From NCBI RefSeq assembly GCF_009834515.1, contig NZ_CP019426.1, positions 3,275,501-3,339,500 of the forward strand: a DNA stretch of 64,000 nucleotides. The letters are read 5' to 3'. The position numbers and the translations under genes are program-made. This stretch comes from Pseudomonas sp. R84 (lineage in GTDB: Bacteria; Pseudomonadota; Gammaproteobacteria; Pseudomonadales; Pseudomonadaceae). The notes under the pieces were generated by a model, which made no database searches, was not told the origin of the DNA, and was given only the letters and a program-made list of their open reading frames with translations. Every line of letters starts with the position of its first letter. Position 1 is the stretch's first letter. This document shows, piece after piece, positions 17,853-25,868 of this stretch.

Positions 17853-18362
17853 ATGAATCAATTCACTCAGCTCATTCCGGCCGGCGTCAGCGCGCTTGAT
17901 CTGACCTTGCTGCGCCAGACCATCGCCTTGTCCGAGGCATCGAAGCAACGCGGCCGCCATCCATTCGCGGCATTGGTGGCCGACCGCAACGGCAAGGTGA
18001 TTGTCGAAGCGGGAAACAACTCGATGCCGCCGGAAGGCGATCCGACGCAGCACGCGGAGTTGGTAGCAGCCGCCGCAGCGGCAAAATTGCTGTCACCGCA
18101 AGAGCTGGAACTGTGCACGCTGTACACCAGCGCCGAACCTTGCTGCATGTGCGCCGGCGCGGTGTACTGGACCGGCATCGGGCGGGTGGTTTATGCCTTG
18201 TCGGAGCATGCGTTACTGGGATTGACCGGTGACCATCCGGAGAACCCGACGTTCTCCTTGCCGTGCCGCGAGGTGTTCGCCAAGGGGCAGCGCAAGGTCA
18301 GTGTGTTGGGGCCGATGCTGGAGGGGGAGGCGGCTGAGCCGCACAAGGGTTTTTGGTCGTAA
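17853..18362 (+). CDS. Cytosine/guanine-deaminase-type zinc nucleobase deaminase (probable guanine deaminase)
   Basis: 169 residues of the CDA fold. The zinc and catalytic set is visible: His67-Ala-Glu69 (QHAEL) and Pro96-Cys97-Cys-Met-Cys100 (EPCCMC). The C-terminal segment (PCREVFAKGQRKVSVLGPML) resembles the GuaD-type guanine deaminase rather than the tRNA-editing TadA. The start at 17853 has a CAGGAG site; the frame opens 27 bp earlier. The pairing with an NCS2 permease and LysR supports purine salvage. A different exocyclic-amine base as substrate cannot be excluded. Confidence 0.87.
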   Translation: MNQFTQLIPAGVSALDLTLLRQTIALSEASKQRGRHPFAALVADRNGKVIVEAGNNSMPPEGDPTQHAELVAAAAAAKLLSPQELELCTLYTSAEPCCMCAGAVYWTGIGRVVYALSEHALLGLTGDHPENPTFSLPCREVFAKGQRKVSVLGPMLEGEAAEPHKGFWS

Positions 18363-18508
18363 CCGCTTTGAAACGAAGCGCGAGTGGTGTGAGGTTGCGC
18401 TATCCAGAGACTTAAGAGCACTTGCTCGCCGAGAGGGAGAAGAGCGAAGTTTTGGAACTGCCAGCCCTCGGCCGATGCCGAATGCGTAACCAGAACGAGG
18501 GCAAAGCA

Positions 18509-18640
18509 ATGACTGAAGAAACAGCACAATTTCCAGAGGAAGAAGTACCGGATCAATCGACGCCTGCGCATTCCACAGAGGAAGAGCAAAAGCGCCTTAA
18601 AGATTTTAACAAGGAAGGCATCCCGCCCGGCAGTTGCTGA
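18509..18640 (+). CDS. Small acidic hypothetical protein
   Basis: 43 residues, strongly acidic (MTEETAQFPEEEVPDQ), ending KRLKDFNKEGIPPGSC. It follows a GAGGG ribosome site. No known domain. It lies in a region with no better reading frame on either strand, and its stop is seven bases before the large hairpin at 18648-18720. It is plausible as a real small gene but rests on coding style alone. Confidence 0.45.
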   Translation: MTEETAQFPEEEVPDQSTPAHSTEEEQKRLKDFNKEGIPPGSC

Positions 18641-18647
18641 TGGGTAG

Positions 18648-18720
18648 GCACTGGCTCGGGCCACGTACCTTCGGCTCGTCGCGTTGCGACGCGCCATGAG
18701 GCGTTGGCCCGTGCCAGTGC
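18648..18720. ncRNA. 73-nt three-way-junction hairpin (structured element of unknown role)
   Basis: The outer stem is 18648-18663 paired with 18705-18720: 15 of 16 bp match, with one T-T mismatch. The loop folds into two further perfect hairpins: CGTCGC-GTT-GCGACG (18677-18691) and CGCC-ATGA-GGCG (18692-18703). There is no T-tract on either strand. It sits between the stops of a + strand and a - strand small gene. It could be a bidirectional 3' end structure, a small RNA or a repeat-family element. I classify it as an RNA structure only tentatively. Confidence 0.4.
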
Positions 18721-18737
18721 GGCCATCGGCGGGGATT

Positions 18738-19133
18738 TCAAGCGTGTGTGTCAACGCTGAGTGTCATTTGGATCAATGTTGCCTGCAGCGCGTGGAGGTT
18801 GCCAGCGCATACAGAAATCTGATTTTGAATCTCGATTGTTCTTTGAGCCTTCTCTTCTTCTGGCATATTCATTCTTTCGGTTTTAGCCAGCTCAGCTTTG
18901 CGAGTTGCAAGTTGTTGCTGGATCTCGGCAATTTGTTTTTTTATGAGCTCGACTGCACTAATCGGCTGTTTGACCGTATTAACTCCTTCTTCGCTGGAAT
19001 CAATTCTAAACTTGTCGTCGCTTGTGGTTTTCTTCGTGAGTGATAGATGGTTTTGCGAATCTGATTTTATGTGTTGGTTGTCCTCTGGTTTTTTCTTATA
19101 GGTGGTTACGCTGATTGCGCTGATTTTTGGCAT
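18738..19133 (-). CDS. FlxA-like coiled-coil hypothetical protein
   Basis: 131 residues of low-GC composition compared with neighbours. The N-terminal half is polar and probably disordered (KKKPEDNQHIKSDSQNH). Residues from about 60 form a heptad-rich helix (VELIKKQIAEIQQQLATRKAE), then MPEEEKAQRTIEIQNQIS and a last amphipathic helix. This spacing of two helices around a Met-x-x-Glu-Glu-Lys turn resembles FlxA-like proteins of unknown function. No partner gene is adjacent. The base composition suggests recent acquisition. Confidence 0.55.
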   Translation of the reverse strand: MPKISAISVTTYKKKPEDNQHIKSDSQNHLSLTKKTTSDDKFRIDSSEEGVNTVKQPISAVELIKKQIAEIQQQLATRKAELAKTERMNMPEEEKAQRTIEIQNQISVCAGNLHALQATLIQMTLSVDTHA

Positions 19134-19295
19134 GGCTAATTCTCTTGGCTTTCTCGCCTATAGGGCGGTGGGGCTATTGATCTCACACGGTTGCGCGGGA
19201 GTGCTCACTACGCCTTTTATGGTAATGAGCCTTCTGCGCATGGACATAGGAATTGTCTTGTTTTTATGCGCCATGGCTAGACGCGCAGAAACGAC

Positions 19296-19320
19296 AAGGC
19301 TCTGAATAAATCAGAGCCTT
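19296..19320 (-). terminator. Hairpin terminator downstream of the usher gene
   Basis: Perfect 10-bp stem AAGGCTCTGA / TCAGAGCCTT with a 5-nt loop, 29 bp past the usher stop on the minus strand. The T-tract is weak (TTGTCGTTTC). The 215 bp from 19134 to 19348 otherwise hold only a doubtful 67-codon frame on the plus strand. Confidence 0.6.
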
Positions 19321-19348
19321 GATGTTGAAGATTGACGAATTGAACGTG

Positions 19349-21928
19349 TTATTTCGATGTGTCTACGCTGGTAGAGCAAGAAAGCCGGTAATGCTCATAG
19401 TTCAAATCCTTCAGTCGTTCTGGAAGCTTGTAAGGGGCGGGGCAACTTTTACCCTGCCACTTGATTGTAATGATGCCTTGATCTTTGGTAACAAGCGCTA
19501 ACGCCTTGCCGGTGGGGTCAGAAAGTGCCAGTTGTTTACCATCGGCGTCCATCAAAACCGCTCCGAATGGGAGGGGTTTGCCCTCGGCATCGTAGAGTTC
19601 GAACTGGATCCGCCTCCCTTTGCTGCCTTCAAAGCGCGCGAGCACGACTGAACCTCGTCTCGGTACGAGTTGTTGAGTGGCGTTGTCCAACTCGATTTCA
19701 CCGCCGAGATTGCGTGTATCCAACGTCACCCAGTTCACGCGATAGGGCTGTGCATTTGGAACGACGGCATAGCCGTTGAGGCCGGTTTTCACGCCGGAGT
19801 AGCTGCTGACTTCTACCCCTGACATGCCAGGCACCGCCACCAGTGCGAATGTTTCGCCCACGGTCTGGCCCATGTTGATGCCCCCCGCGTGGGCCACGAT
19901 CGATCCGGCCGCGCTCAGGTTTTGTGATTCATAACCGCTGCCTCGGCTGTAGCCCAATCCCAGATCGCCCATCGCTGTCCGGGTACTCAGGCTAAGCGAG
20001 CCGGAGCGGTCACCTTGCACACTGCGCCCGGTCTGTACGGAATAGTAGGTGTCACTGTCTTCAGTCAGATAACCATTGATCCCGGCTTGTGTACTGGTGC
20101 CGGTATTTTGATGATTGCTGGAAATATAGGCGCGAGGTGCGCGAGGTGTCGATCCGAGCGGGAATGAGATCGAAACGCTCAGTTGGGTGTCGTGAGTGGT
20201 GTCGCCGCGTGCGCCGAACTCTTCGGTTTTACTCAAACTGATGTTGTAGTTCAGGTCGCGCCAATTATTGTTGTAACCGGCAGAAAAGCTGCGCGAGCCA
20301 CCGCGATCCCAATAGCGCTGATCACTGGCATTCAAGTACAGCGAGCCGTACTGGCGCGCTTCGCCCAGGGTCTGGTTGACCGTGAGGTCAGTACGGGTTT
20401 TGGCGTTACCTGCGCGCCGCGTAGCGCCGGTGCTGGTGTCCTGAACGTGGTCGGTCAGCGTGCGGTAACCCTCGGTCGAATAACGATAGGCGGCGAGGGT
20501 GAAGCTGGTATCGGTGCCGGTGAAGGTCTTTGCATAGAGCGCGCGTACGCTGCTGCCCTGGGTCGTTTTGCCGAATGCCTTGCTGGACGATTGCGTGACG
20601 TCCAGTGACATCGCGCCAATCGAAGTGTTCTTCGCCGCACCGACGGAAAGCGCCTTGAAACCGTTGCTGGCCTGAATGCCGGCAATGCCTGTCAGGTTGC
20701 TGGTCAGACCGTAGGCGAAAGTGCCGCCCAGGAAGGCCGGCTTGTCGTAGCCCTCGCTGTTGTTGTTGAATTTGCCGCTCGACAGGCTGTACTTCAACTG
20801 TCCCTCACGCACCATCGTCGGCAGGGCGGAGAACGCCTGTCGGGTGACCTTGCGCCGACCATCCGCCTCGACAATGGTGATCTCCAGATCGCCATTGGAA
20901 CCCGACGGATAGATATCACTGATCTCGAACGGCCCCGGCGGCACGTTGGTGGTGTAAAGAATGTAGTTATCCTGGCGGACCTCGATCTTCGCATTGGTTT
21001 CAGCCACGCCACGAATGATCGGCGCATAGCCGCGCTCGCTGTCTGCACGCATGCCCTCATCAGAGGCCACCTTGACGCCTTGATAGCGCACGCTGTCGAA
21101 CAGGTCTGAGTCGGAAAAGATTTCACCCGCGCTCAGTTGCCCCTTGATCGCCGTGAGGTCGCGCTGGATGAACGTGCGATTGCTGACAAACCGATTGGGC
21201 CGGCCGGTGGCACTGCTGAGGTTGGACTCGTTGCGCAAACGCCAGGCACCGAAGTTGATGCCGTTGCGCAGCCCCAGATTATTGGAGATTTGCGTCGAGT
21301 AATCGGTTTTGCTGCGGGTGCTGCTCAACTGATAGTTGATGAACCCGGCGGCCACGCCATCGTCCCAAAGTTCTGGGTCAACATAGCCGCGCATGCCACG
21401 CGCCATCGCAACCTGCGGCACGCTGATATTGAGGCGCAGGCGGTTGGCGTCAAAACTGATACTGGCTTGCTCGATCATCGACGCAAGATCGTAGTGATCG
21501 GCAGGCCGTTGCTCATCAACCAGACCTTGCTCACGCAGTTTGCGCATGTCCACACCCAGCTGCTGTAACAATTCCAGGGTGATACGTGGCTCGACTTTGC
21601 CGTTGAGCGGGTTGGCCGCGAAATCAACGTCGCGACGACCGACCAGCGTGCCGTTGCTGAACACGTCAACGCGATATCGGCCTGGCAGAACGCTGTTGGC
21701 ATTCAACAAGGGTTGCAGATCGACCGCCGATGAACCTTCCAGAAACAAGGTATTGAACGCCTCACCCGCTACCGCGGCGGGGGCTTCGGCACCCATGGCG
21801 AATCCACAAATGGCCATATTGATGGCAAAGCACAATGGATGCAGGCAGCCCAACGCCGTTTTGTTTTTATGGCGCGCAACGTGATGCTTTACACAACTTG
21901 AAGATGTGTGGTGTTGGGAGGAAAACAT
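19349..21928 (-). CDS. Fimbrial outer-membrane usher (FimD/PapC family)
   Basis: 859 residues. After a long signal region come the usher N-terminal domain (FNTLFLEGSSAVDLQPL), the pore and plug (PIIRGVAETNAKIEVRQDNYILYTTNVPPGPFEISDIYPSG, a highly conserved usher block), the barrel, and the C-terminal domains beginning GEIELDNATQQLVPRRGSVVLARF and ending in Cys-containing CPAPYKLPERLKDLNYEHYRLSC. It assembles and secretes pilin subunits across the outer membrane. It is the last gene of the minus-strand pilin-chaperone-usher operon, with 86 bp to the chaperone. The FimD-like overall form differs from the shorter CupB/CsuD ushers. Confidence 0.96.
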   Translation of the reverse strand: MFSSQHHTSSSCVKHHVARHKNKTALGCLHPLCFAINMAICGFAMGAEAPAAVAGEAFNTLFLEGSSAVDLQPLLNANSVLPGRYRVDVFSNGTLVGRRDVDFAANPLNGKVEPRITLELLQQLGVDMRKLREQGLVDEQRPADHYDLASMIEQASISFDANRLRLNISVPQVAMARGMRGYVDPELWDDGVAAGFINYQLSSTRSKTDYSTQISNNLGLRNGINFGAWRLRNESNLSSATGRPNRFVSNRTFIQRDLTAIKGQLSAGEIFSDSDLFDSVRYQGVKVASDEGMRADSERGYAPIIRGVAETNAKIEVRQDNYILYTTNVPPGPFEISDIYPSGSNGDLEITIVEADGRRKVTRQAFSALPTMVREGQLKYSLSSGKFNNNSEGYDKPAFLGGTFAYGLTSNLTGIAGIQASNGFKALSVGAAKNTSIGAMSLDVTQSSSKAFGKTTQGSSVRALYAKTFTGTDTSFTLAAYRYSTEGYRTLTDHVQDTSTGATRRAGNAKTRTDLTVNQTLGEARQYGSLYLNASDQRYWDRGGSRSFSAGYNNNWRDLNYNISLSKTEEFGARGDTTHDTQLSVSISFPLGSTPRAPRAYISSNHQNTGTSTQAGINGYLTEDSDTYYSVQTGRSVQGDRSGSLSLSTRTAMGDLGLGYSRGSGYESQNLSAAGSIVAHAGGINMGQTVGETFALVAVPGMSGVEVSSYSGVKTGLNGYAVVPNAQPYRVNWVTLDTRNLGGEIELDNATQQLVPRRGSVVLARFEGSKGRRIQFELYDAEGKPLPFGAVLMDADGKQLALSDPTGKALALVTKDQGIITIKWQGKSCPAPYKLPERLKDLNYEHYRLSCSTSVDTSK

Positions 21929-22014
21929 GCAATTTGCCTTATCAGTCCGTGTTGCTTCAACCGGAGTCCGGAACTCGTAAATAGCTTGTAAATTGGCGGG
22001 GTGGGGCGGGGAAG

Positions 22015-22764
22015 TTATTGGGCGGATGCATCTTTCAAGCGCTCGGCATGACTTTCGGTAGCGCTGAGTGGTGCATCGAATCGTTGTTGTGCGCCGTAAT
22101 CGTTAATGGCTGAAAAAGTCAGACGCGGAGATCCAGGTGGCAACTCTTTCAAGTTGAATGAACGAACTTCGCCCGGAACGATCATTGTCGAATCAATCAC
22201 CAACTCTGCTTTTTTTCCTGCAGCGACTTTCAGGTCGGCCAGCGATACGTGGTAATTACTTTGATTTTTTACTTTCAGTACCGACTTGCCAGCTTGCGTG
22301 ACCAATTGCCATACAAGTTGCACCGGCGCTTGCGCGGCGTCACCGGTGAGTCCGTTCGGGCGGAAAAAAACCTTGATGCGCTGACGCACCGCCAGTTGCA
22401 GGGTGTTGACATCGGCAGCGCTGGCCTGAGGGATTTCCTGCACGTTCAGCCACACCACTGACTCTTTGTCCGCAGGCATGCCGCGGCCTTCATACAGAAT
22501 CCTCAACAGCTGCTGTTGATTGGGTTCGAGTCGGGCCAGCGGTGGAGTCACCGCAAATGGCGGCGCGCTGCCAGCCGTGTCGCCGGCATCCAGCCACGAT
22601 TGCGCGAGGATGGTTTGCCCGCCGTTGCGCACGGTGACGTTTGCCTCTTTGTGCGCGCCATCGAAGATGATCCGGGTGGAACTCAAGGAGATGCTGGCGA
22701 ATGCCGAGTGCGTCATCAACAACCCGGCAAGCCCCAGGCAGAGCGGAAAATAGCGACTTAACAT
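22015..22764 (-). CDS. Periplasmic fimbrial chaperone (PapD family)
   Basis: 249 residues with a signal peptide (LGLAGLLMTHSAFA), then the chaperone fold: ISLSSTRIIFDGAHKEANVTVRN with the conserved Arg of strand A, and IKVFFRPNGL with the conserved Lys pairing to the subunit C-terminus. The G1 donor strand region is SVVWLNVQEIPQ. It folds pilins and delivers them to the usher. The frame is open to 22803; the ATG at 22764 starts the hydrophobic signal and was preferred, though neither start has a strong ribosome site. Sixty-eight bp separate it from the pilin gene. Confidence 0.94.
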   Translation of the reverse strand: MLSRYFPLCLGLAGLLMTHSAFASISLSSTRIIFDGAHKEANVTVRNGGQTILAQSWLDAGDTAGSAPPFAVTPPLARLEPNQQQLLRILYEGRGMPADKESVVWLNVQEIPQASAADVNTLQLAVRQRIKVFFRPNGLTGDAAQAPVQLVWQLVTQAGKSVLKVKNQSNYHVSLADLKVAAGKKAELVIDSTMIVPGEVRSFNLKELPPGSPRLTFSAINDYGAQQRFDAPLSATESHAERLKDASAQ

Positions 22765-22832
22765 AGTTTTCACCGATTGATCTGGTCGGGAAGGACGAGG
22801 CACAGCGGCCCCGTCCAGGTATTACGCGCTGC

Positions 22833-23435
22833 TTATTCGTATTCGAGAACGAACGGCAGAGTGGCGTTACCGGTACCTGCAGTAGCGGTGGTCTTGTCGC
22901 CGGTGGTGACGTAAGCGGCTGCGAACGACAGGGTGCCGTCGCCGCCAGTGGTGCCGTCGCCAGTCAGGCTGGTCTGTACTTTGGCTGTGGCTTCGGAGCT
23001 CAGGTCGATCAACTGGCCGTTGCTGTCCAGCAACGCGATACCTACGCCTTTGGCCGCATCAGTACCTTGCAGCTTGAGAACTTTCTTGCCATCAACCAGG
23101 CCCGAACCGCCGTTGACGGTTGGTTTGAACAGCATCGACACCTTGGTGCCGGCGTTGCAGTTCACTTTCAGGTTGAAATCGTTTGCAGCCACGCGACCAG
23201 CACCCGGAGCAGAATCGGTGCCCATGTCTTTGATCGATACGCTGCCCATGTCCACGGCGATCATCTTGTCGTTACCCGAAGCGCCATCTACCGAGCACGC
23301 ATCGTTGTTGATGACGCCGGTGAAGCTGATTTGACCGCTGCCGCCCTTGACGGCTTTAGCGGCTTCTTCAGCCAGTGCACCAGTGGAGGCAGCCAGCACG
23401 GAAAGAGTGAGTACTGCGAAAGCGAACTTTTTCAT
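22833..23435 (-). CDS. Major fimbrial subunit (type 1 pilin, FimA-like)
   Basis: 200 residues. The signal peptide is MKKFAFAVLTLSVLAASTGALAEE; the mature pilin carries the disulphide pair typical of FimA (NNDACSVDG and LKVNCNAG) and the C-terminal beta strand ending LPFVLEYE with the penultimate Tyr read by chaperones. It is the first gene of the operon. The start was placed at the signal peptide ATG; the frame is open to 23468. Its upstream region (to 23758) carries two copies of the TNAGA-N4-TCT motif shared with the other fimbrial genes of this island. Confidence 0.94.
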   Translation of the reverse strand: MKKFAFAVLTLSVLAASTGALAEEAAKAVKGGSGQISFTGVINNDACSVDGASGNDKMIAVDMGSVSIKDMGTDSAPGAGRVAANDFNLKVNCNAGTKVSMLFKPTVNGGSGLVDGKKVLKLQGTDAAKGVGIALLDSNGQLIDLSSEATAKVQTSLTGDGTTGGDGTLSFAAAYVTTGDKTTATAGTGNATLPFVLEYE

Positions 23436-23511
23436 GTTTATATCCGAAGTTATTGTGAAGTGCTGCATTTGAAATGCCCGGCCATCTTAGGTCGGTGATG
23501 GTGGCGGGTCT

Positions 23512-23527
23512 TTGAGATTTGTCTTAA
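23512..23527. promoter_or_regulatory. RcsB-box-like motif, site 1 (fimA/REC-EAL intergenic)
   Basis: TTGAGATTTGTCTTAA: arms TTRAGA and TCTTAA around a 4-bp centre. It is 77 bp upstream of the pilin start. Same layout as the other five sites at 23604, 30055, 30220, 33179 and 33288. Confidence 0.5.
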
Positions 23528-23603
23528 AGCGTGGCAAGTTCGAGCAAGTCAGTAACATCGGAAGTGCGTATTTATATTTTCAGTCAATTGTATGACGGAT
23601 CAA

Positions 23604-23619
23604 ATGAGACAATTCTCAA
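23604..23619. promoter_or_regulatory. RcsB-box-like motif, site 2 (fimA/REC-EAL intergenic)
   Basis: ATGAGACAATTCTCAA: 5-bp arms TGAGA/TCTCA. It lies 169 bp from the pilin start and 140 bp from the REC-EAL start. A weaker relative (11 of 16 matches) lies at 23655-23670. The 323-bp region 23436-23758 holds no gene. Confidence 0.5.
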
Positions 23620-23758
23620 AGTCGCACGGGTTCTATTTGGTTAGTATTCGCGGATGCAGAAATTCTCAGTCAATGCAAAGTTTGTCAGTGTTCTTTCTGC
23701 TTGAAAGATAATTCAGATGTTTTGCTATTAATGGCTGATAGAAAGAGGTTCCCGGTTT

Positions 23759-24979
23759 GTGAACACGCTTCGTATATTGGTATTGGAAGATCACGCCTTC
23801 CAGCGCACGGCTGCGGTCAGCGCGCTTAATAGTCTGGGTTACAAAAATATCTTTCAGGCGGCTGACGGCAAGGATGCGCTGGCTGTGATATCCCAGGCAG
23901 GGGGCGTGGACATTGCGTTGTGTGACTTGAGCATGGCGGGGATGGATGGTTTGACCTTTTTGCGCCTGGCGAGAGAGGCCGGATTGATTCGCGCAGTGAT
24001 CATCTGCAGTTCATTGCCTGAAGACTTGTTGCGCACGGTTGATCGAATTGTCACGTTGCAGGGCCTGGAATTGCTCGGCAGTGTCGCAAAGCCGTTGATG
24101 GTCGATGTGCTGGCGCCATTGCTGGCGCGCTATCGGCCGCACAGCCAGGTCGATGCCAAAGTGGCGGAAAGTCATCTGGATCAGCCTTCGGAGAACGAAG
24201 TGCTCGAAGCGATACGTCGGCAGGAATTTCGCGCGTACTTCCAGCCCAAGTTCCATCTGCGCAGTGGTGAGGTGGATGGCGCCGAGGTGCTGGTGCGCTG
24301 GCAAAGCCCCAGTCGCGGGCTACTTTCACCGGGTATGTTCCTGCCAACGATCGAGCGTTGCGGGCTGCTCGACGAAATGTTTTTCAGCCTGCTCACGCAA
24401 GGACTGAGTCTGCAGCGTTTTGTGCAGTCCCACGGCAAGCCGTTCAAGCTGGCATTCAATCTCGACGTGACGCAGATGGCCAACCCGAATCTTGTCGACC
24501 GGATCAAGGCACTGTTGCGCATACACGGCGCCTCGCCAGCCGGGCTCATATTCGAGCTGACGGAAACCGGTCTGCTGCAGATGCCCGAGATCAGCATGGA
24601 AAACATGGTGCGCCTGCGCATGCTCGGCTTCAGCCTGGCGATCGATGATTTCGGCGTCGGCTATTCTTCGCTGGAGCGACTGTGTCAGATGCCGTTCAAC
24701 GAAATCAAACTCGACGCCGGCTTCGTGCAGAATTTCCAGCAGGCTCGCTACAGTGCGGTCATCCACGGTGCTCTGGCCCTGGCGCGCGAACTGGACATGC
24801 GTGTGGTGGCAGAAGGCATTGAAACCGCAGACCAGGTTCATCACCTGGCTCGACTCGGTTGCCAGTGGGGGCAGGGTTTCTTCTATGCCCGACCCATGAA
24901 TTGGGCGCACCTGGTCGATTGGCGTTTCGAGGGTCAAAAGTCGTCCTGGCGCCGCGCAATAGGCACGTCGGACGTTTAA
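23759..24979 (+). CDS. REC-EAL response regulator, cyclic-di-GMP phosphodiesterase (RocR-like)
   Basis: 406 residues. The receiver domain (1-120) has Glu10-Asp11, the phospho-acceptor Asp56 (ALCDLSMAG) and the conserved Lys near 112 (VAKPL). The EAL domain (from about 150) shows AEVLVRW, ELTETG, IDDFGVGYSSL, KLDAGFV and VAEGIET, so the metal and catalytic Glu, Asp and Lys residues are present and it should be active. In P. aeruginosa, RocR competes with RocA1 for phosphate from RocS1 and lowers cup fimbrial expression. The same three-protein set follows here. The start is GTG with an AGAGG site nine bases upstream. Confidence 0.93.
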   Translation: MNTLRILVLEDHAFQRTAAVSALNSLGYKNIFQAADGKDALAVISQAGGVDIALCDLSMAGMDGLTFLRLAREAGLIRAVIICSSLPEDLLRTVDRIVTLQGLELLGSVAKPLMVDVLAPLLARYRPHSQVDAKVAESHLDQPSENEVLEAIRRQEFRAYFQPKFHLRSGEVDGAEVLVRWQSPSRGLLSPGMFLPTIERCGLLDEMFFSLLTQGLSLQRFVQSHGKPFKLAFNLDVTQMANPNLVDRIKALLRIHGASPAGLIFELTETGLLQMPEISMENMVRLRMLGFSLAIDDFGVGYSSLERLCQMPFNEIKLDAGFVQNFQQARYSAVIHGALALARELDMRVVAEGIETADQVHHLARLGCQWGQGFFYARPMNWAHLVDWRFEGQKSSWRRAIGTSDV

Positions 24980-25153
24980 TGAGCGCACGCGGTCTGACTT
25001 TTGGGACAAAGCCCTATTTCGTCACATCTTCAAAACAATCATCATGTGCCGAGAAATCAATCAGATGCACCTGAAAGCTTCGGTGATGCCCGGGATCTGC
25101 TGCGGTTGCCAAGTGCTGATGATCCTTCAACCCTCCTCATCATGGAGCTGCTC

Positions 25154-25861
25154 ATGCATTGGTCAGTCGTGAATCCGTTACGCGTTGCCATCCTTGATGA
25201 TCACTCGCTCATACGTCTGGCGATGAAATCGCGGCTGACGCGCGAAGCCGAGTTCAGTGTCGTGGGCGTGTACGGGAGCAGTGCGCAGTTGCTCGCTGGA
25301 TTGCGCGAGATCGACATCGACCTGCTGATACTCGACTACAAGCTGCACGATGGCGAACTGGACGGGCTTAATCTGATTCGCCTGCTGCGCAAGCAATATC
25401 CGGGCATGCGCATCCTCGTTTCATCCTCTGAAGAGCGCCCGGCGGTGGTGAACATGGCGATCGGAGCGGGCGTCAGCGGATTCTTCGGCAAGTCCCAGCC
25501 AGTCGATGATCTGATCACGGGTATCCGCTGCGCAGCGTCCGGCCAGTTGTACCTGTCGCCGGCAATGGCCTTCGAACTTGATGTGCTGCCTGCGTCGGTC
25601 GATGAGCCTGCTGGTGCCAGTGATGACGGCGCGGCGCACAGCGACGATTTCCTGAGCAATCCTTTGCTGTCGCCGAAAGAAAAAGAAGTCTTGCGCTGCT
25701 GCCTCGAGGGTATGGGGGTGACGCAGATCGCTTTGAAGTTCTCCCGAAGTCGCAAAACCATCAGTGGGCAAAAACAGGCCGCTTTCAAAAAGCTTGGCAT
25801 TCGTGGTGATGCAGAGCTGTTCAAGTTGCAGCACAGCCTGACAGCCGATAACCAGGGATAA
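25154..25861 (+). CDS. LuxR/NarL-type response regulator (RocA-like)
   Basis: 235 residues. The receiver has Asp15-Asp16, phospho-acceptor Asp61 (LLILDYKLHDG) and Lys in FFGKSQP. The C-terminal LuxR HTH reads LSPKEKEVLRCCLEGMGVTQIALKFSRSRKTISGQKQAAFKKLGI. It belongs to the RcsB/EvgA/BvgA group. The ATG at 25154 is preferred because GGAG sits six bases upstream; an ATG at 25142 and an open frame to 25001 lack ribosome sites. It lies seven bp before the sensor kinase gene. It is the best candidate to bind the RcsB-box-like sites in this island. Confidence 0.92.
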   Translation: MHWSVVNPLRVAILDDHSLIRLAMKSRLTREAEFSVVGVYGSSAQLLAGLREIDIDLLILDYKLHDGELDGLNLIRLLRKQYPGMRILVSSSEERPAVVNMAIGAGVSGFFGKSQPVDDLITGIRCAASGQLYLSPAMAFELDVLPASVDEPAGASDDGAAHSDDFLSNPLLSPKEKEVLRCCLEGMGVTQIALKFSRSRKTISGQKQAAFKKLGIRGDAELFKLQHSLTADNQG

Positions 25862-25868
25862 CACGCTT

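Noticed and set aside
18191..18754. 187-codon frame on the minus strand
   Set aside because: It covers the deaminase 3' end and the three-way-junction hairpin in antisense, has mixed composition and matches no family.
19102..19305. 67-codon hydrophobic frame on the plus strand
   Set aside because: It starts antisense to the FlxA-like gene, has no ribosome site and ends inside the usher terminator region.
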